The position numbers and the translations under genes are program-made. Below, piece after piece: positions 63,978 to 64,000 of a stretch of DNA of 64,000 nt. Under the pieces are notes generated by a model. It saw nothing but the letters and a program-made list of their open reading frames with translations, made no database searches and had not been told where the DNA came from. The DNA is taken from NCBI GenBank assembly GCA_021286645.1, contig JAJTBZ010000022.1:21272-85271 (forward strand), written 5' to 3'. Position 1 is the stretch's first letter, and every line of letters starts with the position of its first letter. The DNA comes from Ignavibacteria bacterium. Its GTDB lineage: Bacteria; Bacteroidota; Ignavibacteria; Ignavibacteriales; Ignavibacteriaceae.

Positions 63978-64000
63978 ATGATAGCATTAAAAAGGCGGAT
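63978..64000 (+). CDS. Possible gene start cut by the window edge
   Basis: ATG 63978 is preceded by AGGA at 63967-63970, a good ribosome-binding distance, and the frame (MIALKRR) stays open to the window end. Too short to identify. Confidence 0.35.

Overview
The window looks like part of the chromosome of a free-living, Gram-negative bacterium of the Bacteroidota/Ignavibacteriota (FCB) branch. The evidence is two secreted proteins ending in a type IX secretion sorting domain with the NYPNPFNP motif typical of Ignavibacteria and Kapabacteria-like lineages, a KDO synthase (kdsA) implying an LPS outer membrane, lipoproteins, queF, and several matches to the Bacteroidetes -7 promoter element TAnnTTTG. 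The exact taxon is an inference.

Layout. 0-4 kb: the end of an unknown two-gene unit, a tandem palindromic repeat array, then the minus-strand unit tRNA-Leu / tig / clpP. 4-17 kb: a MazG-like hydrolase; a plus-strand signalling operon (Cache lipoprotein and three sensor kinases) followed by gpmA and a TPM protein; a secreted M28 peptidase and an odd peroxiredoxin. 17-32 kb: a 1240-residue multi-PAS hybrid kinase, a kinase-addA pair, a small membrane protein, and sel1/mfd. 32-35 kb: two repeat arrays bracketing a DUF4143 ATPase with a perfect 14-bp inverted repeat upstream. 35-42 kb: a SpoIIAA-like protein, kdsA-ruvB-acyltransferase-ridA, mazG, a second sorting-domain protein, and a GNAT enzyme.

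42.1-42.42 kb holds a strong candidate for the chromosomal replication origin: two perfect DnaA boxes, at least three one-mismatch boxes and a 58-base stretch with no C and two G. Hand counts of G and C on the plus strand change from C-rich to the left to G-rich to the right. Fifteen kilobases away, between mnmE and mnmG, lie three parS-like palindromes. With mnmE, mnmG and rsmG nearby, this is a coherent origin/centromere region, although dnaA, parA and parB are not in the window.

42.4-64 kb: two small minus-strand genes next to the origin, a GlnD homologue with an apparently dead nucleotidyltransferase site, queF, another hybrid kinase, a coiled-coil/barrel protein; then plus-strand AraC / oxidoreductase / hydrolase, HAD, a lipoprotein, mnmE, the parS region, mnmG, rsmG, murQ, an FKBP isomerase, and two more repeat arrays around an AT-rich membrane-protein gene.

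Two themes stand out. First, six sensor kinases (five of them carrying receiver domains) with no DNA-binding response regulator in the window. Second, a family of palindromic intergenic repeats organised into arrays with exact periods (282, 146 and 337 bp) and a compensatory base-pair change in one hairpin. All functional assignments come from reading sequence and motifs; no database search was run.
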